Assembly (NCBI GenBank): GCA_008973525.1
Contig: WACJ01000373.1
Location: forward strand, 186,001 to 250,000
From: Stenopsyche tienmushanensis
Lineage: Eukaryota; Arthropoda; Insecta; Trichoptera; Stenopsychidae
DNA length: 64,000 nucleotides
Direction: 5' to 3'
Part shown: piece after piece, positions 26,106-37,487 of the stretch
Layout of the letters: the number at the start of each line of letters is the position of its first letter
How positions within the stretch are numbered: the stretch's first letter is position 1
Notes under the pieces: model-generated
Database searches by the model: none
What the model saw: the letters and a program-made list of their open reading frames with translations, nothing else
What the model was told of the DNA's origin: nothing
Made by a program: the position numbers and the translations under genes

Positions 26106-28304
26106 AATAGTGAAGGTCAAAACGGATATTTCCGTAAGTACTCACAAAAAGGTTAAACGGTTATCCAATACCATTTTCAGGATTTTATTTAGCATTTCTA
26201 GGGTGATTACTTCATTTGGTCGACCACTGCGATTCAGAGCATTTTGCTCTTTTGCAATCCGCGCCTATAGAAGTTACAATTCAAAAACTCTTTGTTTACC
26301 ATCATGCTTGCCATCATAGAGAAAGTGGCATTATGATTTGAAAATGCATGACAGCTGTTGAAATTGCTTGAATGCATTCTTGTAAAAGAACATTATATAA
26401 ATGTATTAGAAAAGACGTCGTCGTTTTCCGTCCAAAGAAAATGTGAAAGATATCTTAGTTTTATGCCAATAATAATTACTGGCTTCTTGAAGATTTAAAA
26501 AAAGACAGGTGAAGGATCGATCATGCAAGAGTCAAAGTTGAACTTTCAGACAAAAGTAAAAAGATGTGCATCGAAAGACATCAACTGCATTATTCTCTGC
26601 AAGAAAGGGGACTTTATCGATTCTTCCTGAAGAATAAGAAATCATAGCTTTATGGTTTACTGAAGATTTCTGTGGGCCATCCTGTAATTTAACTATTGGA
26701 TGGAAAATATCTTGGGTTCAAAGAACAGAGGGGATCACATTTCCTAAACACTGTTGGAAAATAATTATAGATGCTAATGAATTGCAAGCAACATTTAATT
26801 TCATAAATGATGATGAATTGCGAAAAAATACACTAACTATATGAACGAAAAATTAAATAAAGCTTAAAAATTGGACGCTGAAAATAAAATTACAAATTTA
26901 TTCCATTAACTCTTTCTTTCTTCTTTCCACCTTTATCTACATATTTTATGTGTATTTATAGACCTGCCAGACGTCCCGGTTTTCTGGGATATCCCCAGTG
27001 CTTCGAAAGGGGATTGGCGAGCGCTTTTTTATTTTTTATGAGAGAGCCCTGCAGATATTTCATACGACGAAGTATAAAATATCAAATGTCCAAAAATGGA
27101 AATAACACAGTCAAACAAATTCTGCCATTATAGATGATTTGCTTATTTCGCTTTAACTCAAAAATGTATTATTTCGTCAGAAATTCAATTCATGAATATC
27201 AAATGATCATCAAATATAATAAGTTTAATATAAGCCATTGCTTATTTTGGACCTTTTCATCTCAATGCTTGTGGACGAGGAATGCTCGTTATAAGCGTGA
27301 TATTAGTATTTGAAGCCATGTTTTGTGATAAATTCTTGTACAATTGCTCGGTATAACCGTTATATCTTTACATTTTGATATTGTGACAATATGGATCCTA
27401 TTTTTAAATCGAAATATACGACATAAAAGTAAAAAATCCGCTTTGTAATGTTTACATACGCAGCCAGATGTCAATGAATTTGCGTCGTTGACGACGATGC
27501 GCTTGACAATTTTCGTCTAAATAGCCATTATAACGTAAAATAAACAAATCCCTGGTAGTATAAGGCTGTCTACATGGTGTGTGAATAAATTATTCCACAT
27601 GGTCGCCTCGATGTGATCAAAATTCATATCGGTGGTCACAATTTATTCGACAGCGCTGAATTCGTCCACAGCTTCTGACCGATACTTCCTCCGTTGCCCA
27701 TTTACGGCGGACATTTAACAGCTCCTCTTTGTTATGCAGTCCATGATGCCATAACTCTTTCAATTCCGATCAACATTCAGTGTTGGGGCTGCTTCCATTG
27801 CATACAAATTGCGATTAAGAAGTGTGCTCGCTTCGGTTGGTCCCGAAGACTGCCCAGAGTCGAACTCTGTTCGGCAATTAGCGTAGCGTGGCTAATAAAC
27901 GGGAGCTGCAAATTTGGCAGGTTCCTTCGAGCGAATTGAATGAGTTTAGCACTCATTTTAGAATACAGCAAAACGAATGCGATAGAAAAGAGAACGAGCA
28001 CGGAAAACAAAGCAAACGGAGCGATGACCTCAGTTATCCAAAATATCAACATGACAATGGAGACCAGCGGAATGATTCACGGTCAGACGCCTGTTGTCCC
28101 AATCGTTACACACGCCATAAAACGTAATGCACATAAATATGCATCGTTTATGTACTACGATTGTAACTTGGCAAAAATAGGATGACATCATAAGGACATT
28201 TAGAGACGGAGTGAATGACCAGACTGCTTCACATCCTAGCTGGAGCGTGGACAGCCAAGATACAATGCTCTCTAATAACGCTACAATTCAAATTTAGCAC
28301 AATA
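26106..28304. other. AT-rich DNA, nothing firmly recognised
   Basis: Bases 26400-26870 have short broken frames that do not resolve into a family. A GC-richer patch near 26960-27030 reads like a piece of an old repeat, and I could not match it. Two possible TTAA-flanked starts occur near 28305 and 28337 (TTAA followed by CACTTTGCATTCGG and by CACTCAGGCCC) without clear partners. Confidence 0.4.
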
Positions 28305-28901
28305 TTAACACTTTGCATTCGGTTGTCCCCTCATCTTAACACTCAGGCCCTTGCTAAATAATTGATTCATAAATAAATAAAGTTGAAAAACGATGATTTA
28401 TTTATATTTTTGTCTGAGAAGCAACACAAATACATACTATTTTTATTAATTTCACAAATAGAATATTGCCGAAATATCGAGCAACTCTCAAACTGTGAAC
28501 AAGTTTGTTTGAAATTCATCGAAAAATACATCTTACACAGATAAGGGCTTGAAATAAAATAAACAAAGCATTTATTGTTACTAGACTTCTGAGTATTAGG
28601 ATCATTCATAGATTAGGATTTATGTACACATTTTTCAAGGAACATTTTAAATCATAATATTGTGAGTGATTGCAAAAAGACATGCAGGGCCATAAATACT
28701 AATACAGTAGAACCTCGATTAACTGGACTAATTGGGGATGAAAAAAGTCAGGACAACGAAAATCCAGATAATCTAAAATAAACATGATTGACAGGGAAAG
28801 TATGAATAATTTTTATTTGTCTAGATCTGAACTACATTATTCTTGGTTCTCAAACCATTTTAAGGTAATATCTAAACACCGAAAAGTTTCAGAATATGTA
28901 G

Positions 28902-29293
28902 CAGGGCCGTAACAAGGGCGCAAATGATCTTGGGGCGCAATACGCAAAATACCGACCAGGTTGAGAGTTGCACACGGTTTTTATTTTGCTCGACCATTCT
29001 ACTTTACATGAACCAACACTGATTGACTCTGTCCGTTTTTGTAATATATACTAAGTTGTCTAATCCCTCTTTTCTTCGTTATCGCTTAAACATTTGGCCG
29101 ACCCAGCTGGCATAAGCCTGCAATAAAATAAAGACAACCATATTTTAACAACCCACCCGATCAGCCTTCTTCAGAAAACTTCATTTCATAACGAGAGCCT
29201 GTAATCGTTCTGTAGACATATTTAGGTATGGTATTCGATCGCGAGGGGCTCATTCGTCGTATCAGCGGTCCGAAAAGCAGACCGATTGGACAT
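28902..29293 (+). mobile_element. hAT MITE, right-truncated
   Basis: It starts with CAGGGCCGTAACAAGGGCGC, the canonical left terminus of this family. It proceeds through 'gggcgcaatacgcaaaatac', 'ctgattgactctgtccg', 'cgacccagctggcataagc' and the hairpin block 'gcggtccgaaaagcagacc'. It stops at 'gattggacat'. The same stopping point is seen in the copy at 48919, so the two share an internal breakpoint. It lies inside the putative Tigger-like element. Confidence 0.8.
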
Positions 29294-29302
29294 CGGTATT
29301 GA

Positions 29303-29401
29303 CACTTTTCGCAAGTGAGCGAATTATGATTGATAATTTGTGCTAAAAATGTCGCCGAACTACTGGCGGGCATACTCTGAAACGGTTTCGAGTGCAAAGG
29401 G
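29303..29401. mobile_element. Possible miniature TTAA-flanked element
   Basis: A degenerate TTGA at 29299-29302 precedes CACTTTTCGCAAGTGAG. The right side ends 'cgagtgcaaaggg' followed by TTAA at 29402-29405. The inverted termini C.CTTT..GCA agree only partly. At 99 bp it would be a very small piggyBac-type MITE. The evidence is weak beyond the TTAA-like flanks. Confidence 0.35.
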
Positions 29402-30244
29402 TTAAATTTGTATCGACGTTGAAAGCATCAAATTAAAGCTATATACGTTGGATCAATTATGATGTACACTTACGAAATGTGAATCGGATAACATAAATGC
29501 GTCGTACAATGGATCCAGCTGGCTATGGACAAAGACGAATAAAAGACGATCAGAGAGGCTTCCAATTGGCCGAAGACAAGTGTAGCGTGGGGCAAAATTA
29601 TCCCGACGTGTAGTCGCTATTTAATGCATCTCGCGAGATAAATGGCGGCCCCCTGGTGCGCAGGCGCAGATATAATACGAGGCTCAGATACGTAGTTCGT
29701 TCTTATTGACTGGCATAAAAAGGTACAAGGGAGATCCTTGGCTTTGGTCATGTTAGCCAAATAGGTTTTTTTGTCATCGGAAAGTCTCGCAGTTGGGATC
29801 TCTGCCTTCTTGAAGAAATATTTTTGATATAGATTTTTCTTTGTCAACTTTTGTCTGTATCGTAAAGCAACATGCTATCGACAATGTGTATTTATTTAAC
29901 TCGTTCGTCGCCGCGTCCAACAGATATGCGCCTCTCCGAAGTACGAGTCTCTGAAAATTCTCTCATTGTTACGTATTTTACAACGACTTGCAAATGTTAA
30001 CTTTACGAACGCCTTTCTATAATGTCTTCCAGATGACAACTGTCTAAATATCTTTCGAAATCGTCCTCGAAACTTGCATTCCTACCCTTGTCACCCTGCA
30101 CCTTTGCGCTTGCTTGTCTTTGTTTACACTCTCATGATCTCTGTATACAATACCTAAGTACTATTCAGGAATTCTCTTATTATCCGTGTATCAAAAATTA
30201 AAAAACATATTTTCCGCAACCCGGATAATCGAGAGTACACTGTA

Positions 30245-31638
30245 TTTACGTTATGTTTCTAAAAAAATAATGATCCGAAAGCAGTTTTTACATCCTCTGA
30301 ATGGATGGAATTTTACTATACATACCGATTTACTTATGTAATGCGAAGAAGGTGTGTCTGATAAATTCATAAATAAATCGATTCTGAATACCAATGATTC
30401 ATCAAAAGAGGAATTGAGCCTTTTATGGAATGCATATATGTAAGTTCAAGGCTTAAACACATAGGGAATAATATATAATTTGTATACAATGCGAACCGTA
30501 AAACATTGCGAAAGTTTGCGACGTTCATGTTTTATTCTGGAGAGAAGTCACTTTTGCGCCACAGAGGCACTCGGAACATATTTCAGGTCGATCATTTAAA
30601 TGAAATGCAACGGACGGAGCATCTGCCGTGGCTATTGAATACAAATAAACGCGTCAGGGTTGATTAGATAAATCTATCATTTTTATCGGTAAGCGGAGTG
30701 TTCTATGTAAATGAAGAATTCCAGTTATTTTTATGAGGCAGTTACGATTCGTGAAGTATAAATATTCCTCGGTTCGGTGGGTATATATTTGTTATACAAA
30801 ACAAGGTTAAGAGTTAAGTGTCTGTTTTGACAAAACATTCTCGGACAGCAGTCTCCGAAGACGAAATACGGTGGAGGAAAGTAAGCACATAAGAAAGAGC
30901 AAAAGGGCATGAGCTGAACAAAGAATGTAGTCACCGATAGGATCTGGTGGTAGTGTAGGTTACTCAGCTGGAGCTGTTGTGACTGACGATCTCCGCCCAG
31001 ATATTTGTACGGTTTTGTTTGCTCGTTCACGCTTTGGTCTATAAATATAATGCGTCCAACAGCGAAATGGCGATGCCCACTTTTTATCGTCCGAGAGGCA
31101 AATAGCTCGAGGACTGCTTGCACATAATTTGCACCCAACCCTCCGAGCTGACCACTTTCGGTTCACTTCACTCCGATATGCAATCAGCTAGAAAATTCGG
31201 CTTCCATTCGGAGTGGAATTGGCTACGCGATGATATCTGAGACAGTGCTTAGCGCTGAAACAAAGACGATCCACAACTGGTTTATGAACCTGAAACTTGC
31301 TTCGTGAAGCCAATTTTAAATTGGAAACTCTTTGCTAGATATTTAGCACTGACCAATTTCCGATCAATTGTCATTAGCCAAAGTGTATTAAAATAAGAAA
31401 TATGAATCACAATTTTGGAATTATATCGGAGACATTCAAAATGATCAATATGACCAATCTATGATTGCACGAATTGAAAAATAATTCATAAAAAATAATA
31501 ATTTGAGAATTTAAAAAAAATCAATTTAATGCATGACGAACCAACCCCGCAAGCAAAGTGTTAAAATATAATCACATGCCTTAAAATAAAACGAATCGTA
31601 AAATAACAGTCTTTAAATAATCTTTACGAGTGTATTAA
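30245..31638. other. AT-rich DNA with a TTAA-type terminus
   Basis: No gene was recognised. At 31541-31564 'ccccgcaagcaaagtg' is followed by TTAA. This resembles the right ends at 15460, 35868 and 38682 and is probably a piggyBac-like terminus whose partner I could not place. Open frames at 30731-31166 (minus) are not recognised. Confidence 0.4.
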
Positions 31639-32086
31639 TTAATCCTTTGAGTAGTGAGCTAGTTTTAAATCATCATCATCTTAGGTACTATATTAGCATG
31701 TCCGCCAATTATCATCCGTACAAATCCACTTATCGGTCAGGACCCTTGCAGCGTGTATGAAGCTTGTGCATAAATAAATAAACACTATCGATAACACACA
31801 ATATTCGGTTATTTCTTTGCGTAAACACAAACAAAACATTTACATATCATTATTAGTCGATAAATTTATGTTAACAATCTATACAATCGTAAGATGTAGG
31901 CAAGATATTATGTCCGTCTCTGTCTCCCATTCAGTATCTGTGACTTGCAAGACAATCTCTCTATGTTTCTCTCCAAACTCGACGTGCAAGACACTCGCCG
32001 TCTCTGTCTGTCTCCGAGCTCAAAGTGTAAGAATGCTCTTTTAAGTCACTGGAATTCGCTCGCAAATAGGCGACCGTACTACCATA
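31639..32086 (+). repeat. TTAA-ended interspersed repeat (family A), longest copy
   Basis: It begins TTAA (31639-31642) followed by TCCTTTGAGTAGTGAGC, close to the mirrored ends CACTACTCAAAGGG-TTAA at 54729 and 59737. Blocks in order: 'gtccgccaattatcatccg', 'tgcagcgtgtatgaagcttg', 'aacactatcgataacacaca', 'attagtcgataaatttatg', then tracts of 'gtctctgtc', then 'ggaattcgctcgcaaatagg'. TTAA plus CCCTTTG-type termini suggest a piggyBac-derived MITE. I have not seen a matching opposite terminus, so a different class remains possible. Confidence 0.65.
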
Positions 32087-32340
32087 AAGTTTAAGAGCTT
32101 AATAATATCATATGCTTATCATAAACGGTTATATTTAAATACGAGGGGAACCTAACAATCATTTTGTTCGGTCACAGTAAATTCTTCCTATGGATAGGTC
32201 GCGCGTACATTCGGTTTTTTTCTTTGCAGAACAATACCGCCACGAATATTTATCGAAACCTCTTGGAAGTTTATAGTAGTGATGAGATGGACATATCATG
32301 AAGTGGTTTATTGATATTCATGACCAGATAAGGAGTGGGA

Positions 32341-33210
32341 TCAAATTCTTAAGATCCATTCGTTACTTGTGATGTGGAAATCGACGACAAGCTCCGTTTT
32401 GTTGCCCATGCGGAGAAGACCGCAACAAAGGCGGCTAGTATTGAGGAAGTTCTAGCCAGGTTGATGCCTAACATCGGAGGCCCTAAGACAAATCGTAGAA
32501 GACTATACAATGAGGTGGTGTACTCGGTACTATTGTACAGAGCTCCGATATGAGCCGAGGCATTACGTTTCGAAAGAACTAGGTTCAATCTGGTTAGAAT
32601 ACAGAGGAAAAGTGCGATCAGAGTCGCAGCAGCATATCGAAGTCAGCAGTATCGAAGGCAGTCAGTGCCAGAAGACGCAGTCCTGGCACTGACTGCCATA
32701 CCGCCAATCGACCTGCGAGCAAAAGAAAGAAAAATCATACGCACCGGCAGAGAGCCGGGCATGTCCTGGGCATCCAGGAAACACAGCCAGCTGTGCTACC
32801 ACCTCACCCAAGCACTCACTGGGCACGGCTGTTATGGTAGCTACCTGTACAAGATTCATAAGGAGGCCGGTCCAGAATGCCACCACTGTGGAGCGAAGCT
32901 GGACGATGCTGCACACATGCTATTCGACTGCCTGGCTTGGAGTACAAAGAGGGACGCATTACGGGAGGAGTTTGAAGTCAATTCACTCACTCCCAGCAAC
33001 ATGGCCCCTACGATGCTAACCAATGCCAGGGCATGGAATGCGTTATGCGAATACGTGGCGAGAGTAATGCTGCAGAAGGAGGATGCTGAACGACTGAGAC
33101 GTCGGACACGCACTAAAGCATCTTTCTTCTCTTCAACCCATGAGCGAGAAAACCCAGCAGGGTACGTAAGGGATCCCGAGAATATGTGGTAGTGTGAGAA
33201 AACAAAAAAA
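32341..33210 (+). mobile_element. R1-clade LINE, 5'-truncated, inserted in mariner
   Basis: Non-LTR retrotransposon 3' part of 870 bp. It ends in an A-rich tail (33198-33212), with AGGAGTGGGA (32331-32340) and AAGAGTAGGA (33211-33220) as a diverged 10-bp target duplication. The 5' end is cut inside the reverse transcriptase region, typical of incomplete target-primed reverse transcription. The target was the mariner coding sequence at its 'RSG' linker. Almost no 3' UTR is present after the stop codon at 33190-33192. Confidence 0.82.
32353..33192 (+). pseudogene. R1-clade LINE ORF2, C-terminal 280 codons
   Basis: One frame runs from the end of reverse transcriptase (VEIDDKLRFVAHAEKTATKA, then VLARLMPNIGGPKTNRRRLY and VLLYRAPI) into the C-terminal domain (AIRVAAAYR, ALTAIPPIDLRAKERK, LTQALTGHGCYGSYLYKI). 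It includes the finger CHHC...AAHMLFDC (C-X2-C-X8-H-X4-C). This arrangement characterises R1-clade LINEs, whose ORF2 also carries an endonuclease domain that is missing here. A single TGA at 32551-32553 replaces the tryptophan of the 'APIWAE' motif. No frameshift was seen, so the copy is relatively young. Its C-terminus differs from the other two LINEs in the window, so it belongs to another family. Confidence 0.88.
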
Positions 33211-33631
33211 AAGAGTAGGAAACCATCAGTGATTTCTGACAAACTTGTGCAAAAAATTGAAGAACAAGTACTCAATGATCGCCGTGTAAACGCTTGACGA
33301 TCTTCACGAAGAATTTCCTGACATTTCTCGAAGTCTCCTTGATGATATCGTGTCGGAAAAACTTGGTTATAAGAAGTGTGTGCGAGATAGGTGATTAGAA
33401 TGCTTACAGTGGAGTATCGTCAAAATCGCATGAATTTTGGATCGTTTTTCATAGGAGGTAGAAGCTTTTTTGGGTTCAGAGAGTCCAGCTGCAGCAAAAA
33501 GAACTGGAGATGAAGTTCTATGATACAATAGTTTAATATGTTTGTAAAGTATCCTGTGAATTTCAATTAAATACAAACATTTTTCGATCCTGCATAAATG
33601 TTGTAAGCTTATTTTCTGGATGACCCTCGTA

Positions 33632-35248
33632 GGTGGATTAGCCATCAATCAATGTTTGCTGATTTGTTGCGAATTTTGCAAATCTTAATTGTCTTTAATA
33701 CATAGAGTCTTTTACAGCTCTCAGTTTCCTCAAGTTATCTTGTCTTTCATTTGAATTCATGAAAACCCAATGAATTTAAAAATTTGACCTATTCTAGTAC
33801 CTATCATCCTGGAAATTAAAATGGAAACGGCTCGTCAGATTAATAACTATGTAAGATTTTTTTAAGATCACCATCCCATTTATGAGAAATTGGTCAATAG
33901 AAAAATATTAAACAAGAATCAGCGTCTATTTTATTTTGCTTCGAAGCTCTCACTGAATCAGCGTGTTTGCTTTTGCTTTCGTCAATTGGCCAATTTACGC
34001 TAATTGTCTCAATTGCTAAAGAGATAATATTTTTCAGTGTTTATATGGTAGTCATCTGTTTTTGTTGTCTATAAAAAAAAATCTTTCAATAACCATAAAT
34101 ATAATTTTGATTGCATCACATGTGCATTTAGTTTTGAGACAGTTAACACGTGTAATTCATTACAATACGATTACAATTTATAGAATCGATATCTCCAAAA
34201 GTTGAGTGGAAAATTTTTAAATGGAAATAGATTAATGATAATCAATAATGATACTAGCACAAACAATAGATAAGAATGGGCTAGATATTTATATTACATT
34301 CAGTGTATTTTGAATTTTAAATTATAATTCTGCATTCAAAGAAGACCAATGCTAATCAGTAAATGGCGAAAGCATAAATATTATAATAAACGCTAAAATA
34401 GTGTTAAAATTATCATTAAACTAAAAAAAAGGGTTATTAAAACAAAGCTTCTTAAAGTACGCAAAAAACCCAATCTAACGTAATCTCGGAGAGGAAAATT
34501 GTTATAAATGATCACAGAAACATTTGGGCTTTCCGTATAAAACCCACAAATGCTTCGCTCGATATTAAAAGCATCCATCGAGTCCAACTAATGAAATAAT
34601 ATTGAACTTTGGTCCCGAAGTCGTAAAAAGGACTCGATCTTCTAATCGGGTCAAAATTGTCCGCGGCAATAAAATAATTTACCACAAGAAAAATCCTCTG
34701 ATGTGACACATCGCTATACTTTGAGTCGGGCCATCGAGATTCATAAATTCAATGATGTGTTTACTACAAAGGAACATGAATCAAAGCTTGTTATCATTCT
34801 GGAAAAAATCTTGGCAATGTCGTTGGATCCGGTCCAGAAAATCCAAGATAGATTTCAATAATCTTATGTCATTCCGATTTCTCACTACTTGGCGCATGTT
34901 TGATTTTGGATTTTACTCGAAGATTCCCCGAATCGATGAATCATAACACTGGAATCAATGGATATCTGCTCGCAAACAAAATACCATCCAATAAGACTGA
35001 ATGCACGCGATTCCTGATTTGAGGTCGTTTTCACAGTTCCGGGAGAAAAACCTACGAATTTATTGAGTGATGTGTTAAACAGAAGAGAATAAAATAGCCA
35101 AGAAGGTCCGACGATAGTCAAAAAGTGGAAATGAGTGGATTACAAGATTGCTAACACAATGTATCCATATTGAAGTGGACTTGATGTCTGTCAATAAGAT
35201 GCTCTGGCCAGACCTTAATGATTTTGCAATGAGTTTTTTTAATAATAC
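33632..35248. other. AT-rich DNA, nothing recognised
   Basis: I see no gene, RNA or repeat terminus. Short open frames between 34390 and 35284 on both strands are unrecognised. The block at 34560-35100 has slightly higher complexity, but I could not match it to another place in the window. Confidence 0.45.
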
Positions 35249-35440
35249 ACTTGGGTCTGTTTTTATGATATAAAAAAATCGCATTAAAATATACTTGAAC
35301 TATATAGAAAACAGAGAGATAGGTTCCATTATATTTAAAAACCGCATAACTTCAAATCAATGTGATAGAATGTATGAAAAATCGCATAAAAAAATTCATA
35401 TAAATTACAAATTGCCATCCTTTTTTTAACCTGTATGATA
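35249..35440 (+). mobile_element. TA-flanked CACTTGGG element, left part
   Basis: After TA (35247-35248) the terminus reads CACTTGGGTCTGTTTTTATG. It is followed by 'aggttccattatatttaaaa', 'accgcataacttcaaatca' and 'gtgatagaatgta', the same order as at 57313-57480. TA flanking and the long terminus suggest the Tc1/mariner group. The copy is interrupted by or fused to a family A repeat at 35441, and its right terminus is not seen. No transposase is present. Confidence 0.7.
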
Positions 35441-35650
35441 GTACGATCGCCTATTTGCGAGCGAATTCCAGTAACTCATAAAGAGCATTCTTCGGAGAGA
35501 GACGGAGTGTCTTGCACGTATAGAGTGTATAGATCGTTAACCTAAATTTATCGATTTATAATGATGTGTGAATGATACAATTAATCGATTTCAAGTGTTT
35601 ATGTTTACTTGAATAAATGACCGAATTTTGTGTGCTATCGACAATGTTTA
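35441..35650 (-). repeat. TTAA-family repeat (family A), partial copy
   Basis: Reverse-oriented copy carrying 'cctatttgcgagcgaattcc', 'gagacggagtgtcttgcacg', 'gatcgttaacctaaatttatc', 'gatttcaagtgtttatgttt' and 'gtgctatcgacaatgttta'. Its TTAACCCTTTG end is missing. Beyond 35650 the sequence differs. It directly follows the CACTTGGG element. Confidence 0.65.
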
Positions 35651-35824
35651 TGTATTTAGTTAGAAATCTTTTTTGCATTATATGTTTGGAAAAACATTTA
35701 CATTCTAATAGATATCGGCGTTATATACAATATCGGGAGACGAAATATTTTGGCGTTATTTTGTTTTTCGCCTTTAATATGTATTATTTACGAAGAAGAC
35801 ATAGCCTTCTACCGCATTCAATTA

Positions 35825-35872
35825 GTGGCAACGAATGACGGCGATTCTCCGCTCCCGCAAGCAATGTGTTAA
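35825..35872. repeat. TTAA-flanked terminus shared with 38637-38686
   Basis: 'agtggcaacgaat', about 20 bp, then 'ctcccgcaagcaatgtg' and TTAA (35869-35872). The segment at 38637-38686 has the same order with several substitutions. It is the right end of a piggyBac-like family, related to the end at 15460. Confidence 0.6.
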
Positions 35873-37305
35873 TAGCAACCCTCAGTATTGACGTTGTGAT
35901 TCAAATAAAAGACGTCCATTGATCTTCATGCTTTCTCTTTCATTGTTGCTTATTTGTTCAATCATATTAACGAGCATTTACAGTTTGAATTGGTTTAAAG
36001 TTTGAATTTAAATTGGTATGAATGCTGGTTTAACCCTTTGGGTGCTGAACAATCATATATTGTCGATTGTAAAACTAACGAGGACTGCAAACAACGATCG
36101 TTATTGAGCCATTGATGACTGCAAAATGCTCTAAAATGAATAGTGTCTGTGCGTCAGAGTATCAGTGTTTAACTTTGTAAAGTATCTTGCTCATACGTTA
36201 GTGCAATCGAACAATAGAGTGGAAGATATTTATGTTTAAAGAAACACCATAACAGCTTTGGAATGGATTTAATCGTTTGTCTTAAACAATTGTTTATGCT
36301 CAGACATTCAGCGTCAAATCCCATATTTCTTTCATCGATGAGCTTTATTTTCTTTCTGATCTCAGTCTACGACGATTAATAGTATTGGGTCGAGCTTAAT
36401 GAGTCGACGACAAGAGTTATATGGTGGTCAATATGGAAGACAGTGGACAAATGCCAGCCATCATTTAGTTGTTTTCGGGCGTAAAGGTCTGATAGCAATC
36501 GTCAGACTTGTGGCAAGAATGCAGTGATAGACGAGAGCAGATAAAGCAAATGAAGCTTGCACGTTGGGCAATTGAGGTTGGCTTGTTGCCACTAGTCCGC
36601 GGTGCCGAAGCTCTTGGAGCTATTTGTATCCTGGTGCTGGCTTCGATCCATGACTTGTACGCTCGTTACGATGAATGAATTCTTGCGATTTACTCTCCGG
36701 TACATGTATCATAGTAGCACAAGAATAACTCCTGCATTAATAAATAACACCGCCTTCTGTCGCGGATAATCAACGTCATTTATCAACCCATCGCGGGCAT
36801 ATTGCCTTCATAAATAACATCCACCAAAATACGATGACACTACAAAAAGAATAGACCGGGAGAGTGAAGACTGCTCGTAGAGTGACGGAATCGAGCACTT
36901 GATAATTTTTCACAAATTAAATACGAACAAACTAAATTCATTCAAGCACACAACCACGAGGAGTCTACAAACAAAAACGCTGCGGAGATGATGTTCTACT
37001 CGATTCTGTTTGTTATGAAACAACTATAGATGATGGTGATGAATATAAATGCAAAGGAAGCAGATGGTTCACCTGACCTCTGAGAGCAACCCCCTGCAAG
37101 ATTTTTGCATCACATCCAGCAAAAAAATCTATACAATTTTTAATACAATATGGCATGCTGTATGAATTGAAAATTTGACCTGATTTCTTTTTAAAATGTT
37201 AAAAACTTAATTTATGATTTTCAAATTAAGGTCGGGGTGCAACTCATCGATGACCCTCCAATCCAGTCAGTAGCTGTCTGTCATCTGTCATTGTAATGCA
37301 ATATC
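35873..37305. other. Unrecognised DNA with one TTAA-type end
   Basis: TTAA at 36030-36033 is followed by CCCTTTGGGTGCTGAAC, a plausible piggyBac-like left terminus without a located partner. The stretch 36360-36700 has moderately higher GC but no recognised coding frame. Nothing else was seen. Confidence 0.4.
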
Positions 37306-37487
37306 CAGAGCCGTAACAAAGGGGTGGCAAAGCAGGCGACTGTCACGGGCGAATGCGAGGCGTTAATTCGTCATGTCAGCGGTCTGAAAAGCGGACCAAT
37401 TGGATACACAGACCTTGTGGCCACTTTCTCGTTTAGGATCAAGTTATATATTTACTCCGGGCGCTTTATACCTTCGTTACGGCTCTG
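37306..37487 (+). mobile_element. Very short hAT MITE (182 bp) with both ends
   Basis: The left terminus is CAGAGCCGTAACAAAGGGG. The right terminus is CCTTCGTTACGGCTCTG. The outer 8 bp are GCAATATC and GTAATATT, which differ only by two C-to-T changes and are read as a decayed target duplication. Internally it keeps the hairpin block 'gcggtctgaaaagcggacc' and 'gaccttgtggccactttct', but has lost most of the 300-bp left interior found in other copies. Confidence 0.85.

Larger units (their letters stand above)
28705..30242. mobile_element. Possible Tigger-like element, about 1.5 kb, with nested insertions
   Basis: The left end reads CAGTAGAACCTCGATTAACT. The reverse complement of the right end reads CAGTGTACTCTCGATTATCC. 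They agree at about 16 of 22 positions and share CTCGATTA. TA flanks both (28703-28704 and 30243-30244). 'ccagataatctaaaat' just inside the left end is typical of Tigger interiors. A hAT MITE (28902-29293) and a small TTAA-flanked segment (29303-29401) lie inside. No transposase was recognised. The ends could instead belong to two separate truncated elements. Confidence 0.5.
32224..33394 (+). pseudogene. Mariner transposase N-terminus, split and frameshifted
   Basis: Before the LINE: LQNNTATNIYRNLLEVYSSD, then after a shift KWFIDIHDQIRSG. After the LINE: SRKPSVISDKLVQKIEEQVL and NDRRV, a stop, then in another frame LDDLHEEFPDISRSLLDDIV and SEKLGYKKCVRDR. These are the two helix-turn-helix DNA-binding modules of mariner transposase. 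They include the 'RSGRPS' linker and the 'ISR.S...IL.EKLGY.KV' helix, and stop just before the catalytic domain. The reading frame changes at least twice besides the LINE interruption. Removing the LINE would rejoin the RSG and RKPSVI parts, which fixes the order of insertion. Confidence 0.75.
32142..33629 (+). mobile_element. Mariner element interrupted by a LINE
   Basis: The left end CGAGGGGAACCTAACAATC follows TA (32140-32141). The right end 'ttttctggatgaccctcg' precedes TA (33630-33631). The termini share CGAGGG and less beyond. The N-terminal helix-turn-helix part of a mariner transposase lies on both sides of an inserted LINE (32341-33210). The left part contains NNTATNIYRNLLEVY and KWF...RSG. 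The right part contains KPSVISDKLV and EKLGYKKC. The catalytic half is absent, so it was already internally deleted. It cannot move by itself. Confidence 0.75.

Noticed and set aside
27830..27905. tRNA-like or structured RNA around 'cagagtcgaactctg'
   Set aside because: The palindrome is short and no box A with correct spacing or cloverleaf could be drawn.
32856..33275. 139-codon minus-strand frame
   Set aside because: Antisense shadow of the plus-strand LINE ORF2 remnant.
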